DNA from: Candidatus Omnitrophota bacterium
GTDB lineage: Bacteria; Omnitrophota; Gorgyraeia; B26-G9
Length of the DNA stretch: 8,268 bases
Assembly: GCA_023136735.1 (NCBI GenBank)
Contig: JAGLQQ010000126.1
Coordinates: 1-8,268 of the forward strand
Reading direction: 5' to 3'
A model generated the notes under the pieces. The model saw only the letters and a program-made list of their open reading frames with translations, did no database searches and had not been told where the DNA came from. Made by a program: the position numbers and the translations under genes. This document shows positions 6,212 to 8,268 of the stretch, piece by piece (position 1 is the first letter of the stretch; every line of letters begins with the position of its first letter).

Positions 6212-6625
6212 TTATATTGTTTTTTTGTAAGAATGCAGAAGTTCTAAAATTTCAGGTTTAGCTATGTCCAAAAATTTTACCCCATTCTCATCTTCAATTA
6301 AAGAATTCGCCCCGTTTTCTAAAAGCAACTTTATAACTTCAATCGACTCATGATGCTCAAAGGTAGTAATTACCATATGTAACGGCGTTCTATTAGAATC
6401 ATTGAAGCAATTTACATCAGCCCCTGTGGCTATCATTTCTCTTATAATAATTAACGCACTTCCCGCATTAGGCAGAATAGCCGCCGCATGGATAGGAAAA
6501 TTTCCATTACCAGCTTTGATATTCAAACTTGCCGTATCAATATTGTTCAAGACTGCCTCAACGTCAATTCTGCCCTCGGACAATGCGTCATCACTTGTAA
6601 GCAATCTATATAACTCTGTTGACAT
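6212..6625 (-). CDS. Small ankyrin-repeat protein
   Basis: A 137-residue protein made mostly of ankyrin repeats, a helical scaffold for protein-protein contact. Repeats are visible at about 40-72 (NGNFPIHAAA, then IIREMIATGADVN), 75-110 (NRTPLHMVI, then IEVIKLLLENGANSLI) and a partial third at 111-134. The first 35 residues form a short helical cap region. No signal peptide, membrane helix or enzymatic domain is seen. The ATG at 6623-6625 has AAGGG about 9 nt upstream, but that site lies in a hairpin arm. It follows tilS on the same strand after 62 nt. Its frame ends just after a seven-A run, and the next frame continues with another ORF, so the true product may be longer (about 220 residues). 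Its partner and role are unknown. Confidence 0.75.
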   Translation of the reverse strand: MSTELYRLLTSDDALSEGRIDVEAVLNNIDTASLNIKAGNGNFPIHAAAILPNAGSALIIIREMIATGADVNCFNDSNRTPLHMVITTFEHHESIEVIKLLLENGANSLIEDENGVKFLDIAKPEILELLHSYKKTI

Positions 6626-6634
6626 CAGACACCG

Positions 6635-6666
6635 CCCTTAAATTTCTTGAGTTTAGAAATATAGGG
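6635..6666 (-). promoter_or_regulatory. Hairpin covering the ribosome site of the ankyrin gene
   Basis: CCCT (6635-6638) and ATTTCT (6642-6647) pair with AGGG (6663-6666) and AGAAAT (6655-6660), with a small internal loop and a 7-nt terminal loop. On the minus-strand mRNA the arm at 6638-6635 is the AGGG of the likely Shine-Dalgarno of the ankyrin gene, so folding would hide it. There is no T tract, so it is not a standard tilS terminator. Confidence 0.35.
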
Positions 6667-6687
6667 TTACTGGCAAAAGACAAAAAT

Positions 6688-8112
6688 TCATTTGTTTTTC
6701 ATATGTTTCACTTTTATCTTAACAATCCGCTTTGTTCTTTTTGTGATTTTATAATGTTCACCTAAGCGTATCCCGATTACCCAAGCAATAATGCCATCAG
6801 TAACAATTAACCCTATCCCATTTTTTTCCCTACCCTCAATCTTTTGATCAATGAAAAATTTCTTCAATTTCTTTTTCCCCTTCTCTCCCAGGGGATGGAA
6901 TAAGTCTCCCCCCCTCCTTGTTCTCACTTCCAAGGGAAAGCTAATAGTATCAAGATCAAAATATTCCACATTAGCAGAATGTTTTTTTAAGTTTTTCACA
7001 ACACTTTGTTTCTGCACTTTTTCAGCCTTAAGGCTAATATTTAATTCGGGAATCTTTTTCTCAATCCCTAGATGCAACAAGCTGGAAATTATTTTTTGTC
7101 TCCCCGCAGTCTTTTTGCTTTTTTCTCCAAAACATACACTCTCTCTGCACTTCTCAATAAAAATATTCTTAGGCAAATCAAGATATTTCCCCTGGCTGTC
7201 AATATTACTAATGAAATCATCGACGATTTGAACATGTTTAAAGTCTATGCCGTTTATGTCTCCCTTTAAATCTTTGATAACCTTGCGGATAACTTCGCTG
7301 CGAAGCGCAAGCGGTAGTTTTAAAAACAACAGTTTATTGACATAGAAAATATTATTTTTTTTGAAGGTTACAATCCTAGAGAAAACTCTGCGTACTCTTT
7401 CCTGCAAGATATCATCCGTCTGCTTTGCCACAACTCCAATTCGAAAAATATTCTCCTTTATCTGGGGGCTGTAACTTTTAAGCATTGGAATAATTTCAAG
7501 ACGAACTTTGTTTCTAAAATAATTTGTTTCAAGATTACTTGAATCAACCTTGTATTTAATTTTGTGCTTTTTTAAATAAAACAGAATATCTTGTTTCTCT
7601 ATCTCAAGCAGAGGTCGAATAAGCTTGTATTTGCCCTGAGCTGCTTCAAAGTGCATGCCGCCAAGTCCTTTAATGCCAGTACCTCTAAGCAAACGCATAA
7701 TAATAGTTTCAACCTGGTCATCTTTTGTATGAGCAAGAATGATTTTCTTGATTTTGTGAATATAGCAGATATTTTTAAAAAAATTATAGCGCAGATTACG
7801 AGCTGCCTCCTCAAGAGTTAGCTTCTCTTGAGTTGCGACAAGTTCAACGGGGACAGAGCATCTAAAAAACGGAGTTTGTAAACTTAAACTAAGTTTACAA
7901 ACAAACTCTTCTTCTGAGTCGGATTCAGCTCCACGTAAATTGTGATTAACATGAGCAATAAACAGCTTGAGTTTAAGTTTTTTTTGTAAACTTTGCAGGC
8001 AATGCAGTAAAAAAACAGAATCAGGGCCTCCTGAAACACATACCAAAAGCCGATCTCCTTTCTCAAGGAGATTATATTTTTCTATATCAGATCTAACTTT
8101 ACCTATAATCAT
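6688..8112 (-). CDS. tilS: tRNA(Ile)-lysidine synthetase
   Basis: Cytoplasmic ATP-dependent enzyme that attaches lysine to the wobble cytidine of tRNA-Ile(CAU), so that it reads AUA and not AUG. The product has 474 residues, long but within family range. Numbered from the chosen ATG: P-loop SGGPDS at 27-32, HVNHNLRG at 54-61, AHTKDDQVET at 127-136, DSSN at 190-193 with FRNKVR at 199-204, a helical middle region, and the C-terminal tRNA-binding domain with RTRRGGDLFHPLG at 397-409 and a Lys-rich stretch behind it. I chose the ATG at 8110-8112. The frame extends to a TTG at 8151, but that would add 13 hydrophobic residues and places the start inside the likely -35 box. No ribosome site precedes either start. 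It is transcribed toward the ankyrin gene. Confidence 0.94.
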   Translation of the reverse strand: MIIGKVRSDIEKYNLLEKGDRLLVCVSGGPDSVFLLHCLQSLQKKLKLKLFIAHVNHNLRGAESDSEEEFVCKLSLSLQTPFFRCSVPVELVATQEKLTLEEAARNLRYNFFKNICYIHKIKKIILAHTKDDQVETIIMRLLRGTGIKGLGGMHFEAAQGKYKLIRPLLEIEKQDILFYLKKHKIKYKVDSSNLETNYFRNKVRLEIIPMLKSYSPQIKENIFRIGVVAKQTDDILQERVRRVFSRIVTFKKNNIFYVNKLLFLKLPLALRSEVIRKVIKDLKGDINGIDFKHVQIVDDFISNIDSQGKYLDLPKNIFIEKCRESVCFGEKSKKTAGRQKIISSLLHLGIEKKIPELNISLKAEKVQKQSVVKNLKKHSANVEYFDLDTISFPLEVRTRRGGDLFHPLGEKGKKKLKKFFIDQKIEGREKNGIGLIVTDGIIAWVIGIRLGEHYKITKRTKRIVKIKVKHMKNK

Positions 8113-8122
8113 AATAATAGCA

Positions 8123-8151
8123 TATATAAAAAAATAAGGAGTAGCAAGCAA
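8123..8151 (-). promoter_or_regulatory. Candidate tilS promoter giving a near-leaderless mRNA
   Basis: On the minus strand, TTGCTT (8151-8146) and TATATA (8128-8123) are spaced by 17 bp. Transcription would begin near 8116, only a few bases before the ATG at 8112. This agrees with the lack of a Shine-Dalgarno there. Confidence 0.45.
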
Positions 8152-8173
8152 ATATTCATCATAATTCGCTCTA

Positions 8174-8201
8174 AACCATAAGCTTTAAGCTGTAAGCCCA
8201 A
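8174..8201. repeat. Heptamer-period array upstream of tilS
   Basis: Four 7-base units in register, including AGCTTTA at 8181 and AGCTGTA at 8188. The same register returns at 8223-8236 with ACTAAAG and CCTAAAG. The AGCTNTA form is related to the AGCTATN arrays at 1-28 and 4804-4838. The remaining sequence to the window end shows no gene. Confidence 0.45.
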
Positions 8202-8268
8202 ATCAAAAATTTATCCATATCAACTAAAGCCTAAAGGAAAATCGGCTCTTTCTTATTTAGTTTCTGTT

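Noticed and set aside
7599..7814. Second minus-strand frame within tilS
   Set aside because: It overlaps the conserved DDQVET region of tilS in another frame and is explained as a shadow.
8113..8151. TTG start extending TilS by 13 residues
   Set aside because: There is no ribosome site, the added residues are hydrophobic and not typical of TilS, and the TTG overlaps the candidate -35 box.

Overview
The window looks like part of the chromosome of an AT-rich, diderm (Gram-negative-type) bacterium. The diderm inference rests on a LolCDE-type lipoprotein-release transporter. The coding style (AT-rich, many Lys/Ile/Asn codons) and the lysS-lolC-lolD gene order would fit an uncultured lineage such as Omnitrophota or a deltaproteobacterial-like group. 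That placement is an inference, because no marker here fixes the phylum.

Layout. From right to left on the minus strand, 4738-32 carries lysS, one lolC/E-type permease, lolD and ilvE. A consensus sigma70-type promoter (TTGACA, 17 bp, TATAAT) lies about 160 nt upstream of lysS. The lolC and lolD reading frames overlap by 4 bp. LysS charges tRNA-Lys. LolC/E and LolD would form the inner-membrane machine that releases lipoproteins to the periplasmic carrier. IlvE is a PLP-dependent branched-chain aminotransferase. A 448-nt gene-free stretch (4579-5026) holds divergent promoters and structured leaders. To its right, on the plus strand, is a stand-alone HD-GYP protein (5027-5923), a probable cyclic-di-GMP phosphodiesterase. 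Convergent to it on the minus strand are a short unrecognised ORF and a small ankyrin-repeat protein; a 7-A run near their junction suggests they may be one frameshifted gene. At the right end, tilS (minus strand) encodes tRNA-Ile lysidine synthetase, with a promoter so close to its ATG that the mRNA may be nearly leaderless.

The most unusual structure is between the genes. Four intergenic regions carry degenerate sequence with a 7-bp period (around 1-42, 3002-3071, 4804-4838 and 8174-8201), resembling the heptameric short tandem repeats known from cyanobacteria. A GC-richer 44-bp inverted-repeat element lies between lolD and ilvE. A terminator-like hairpin followed by eight T residues sits in the 5' leader of the HD-GYP gene, where no upstream plus-strand gene exists to need it.

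The core genes are ordinary housekeeping genes. I see no CRISPR array, insertion sequence, tRNA or rRNA gene, and no clear previously undescribed multi-gene system. The HD-GYP and ankyrin genes look like an accessory insertion between housekeeping blocks.
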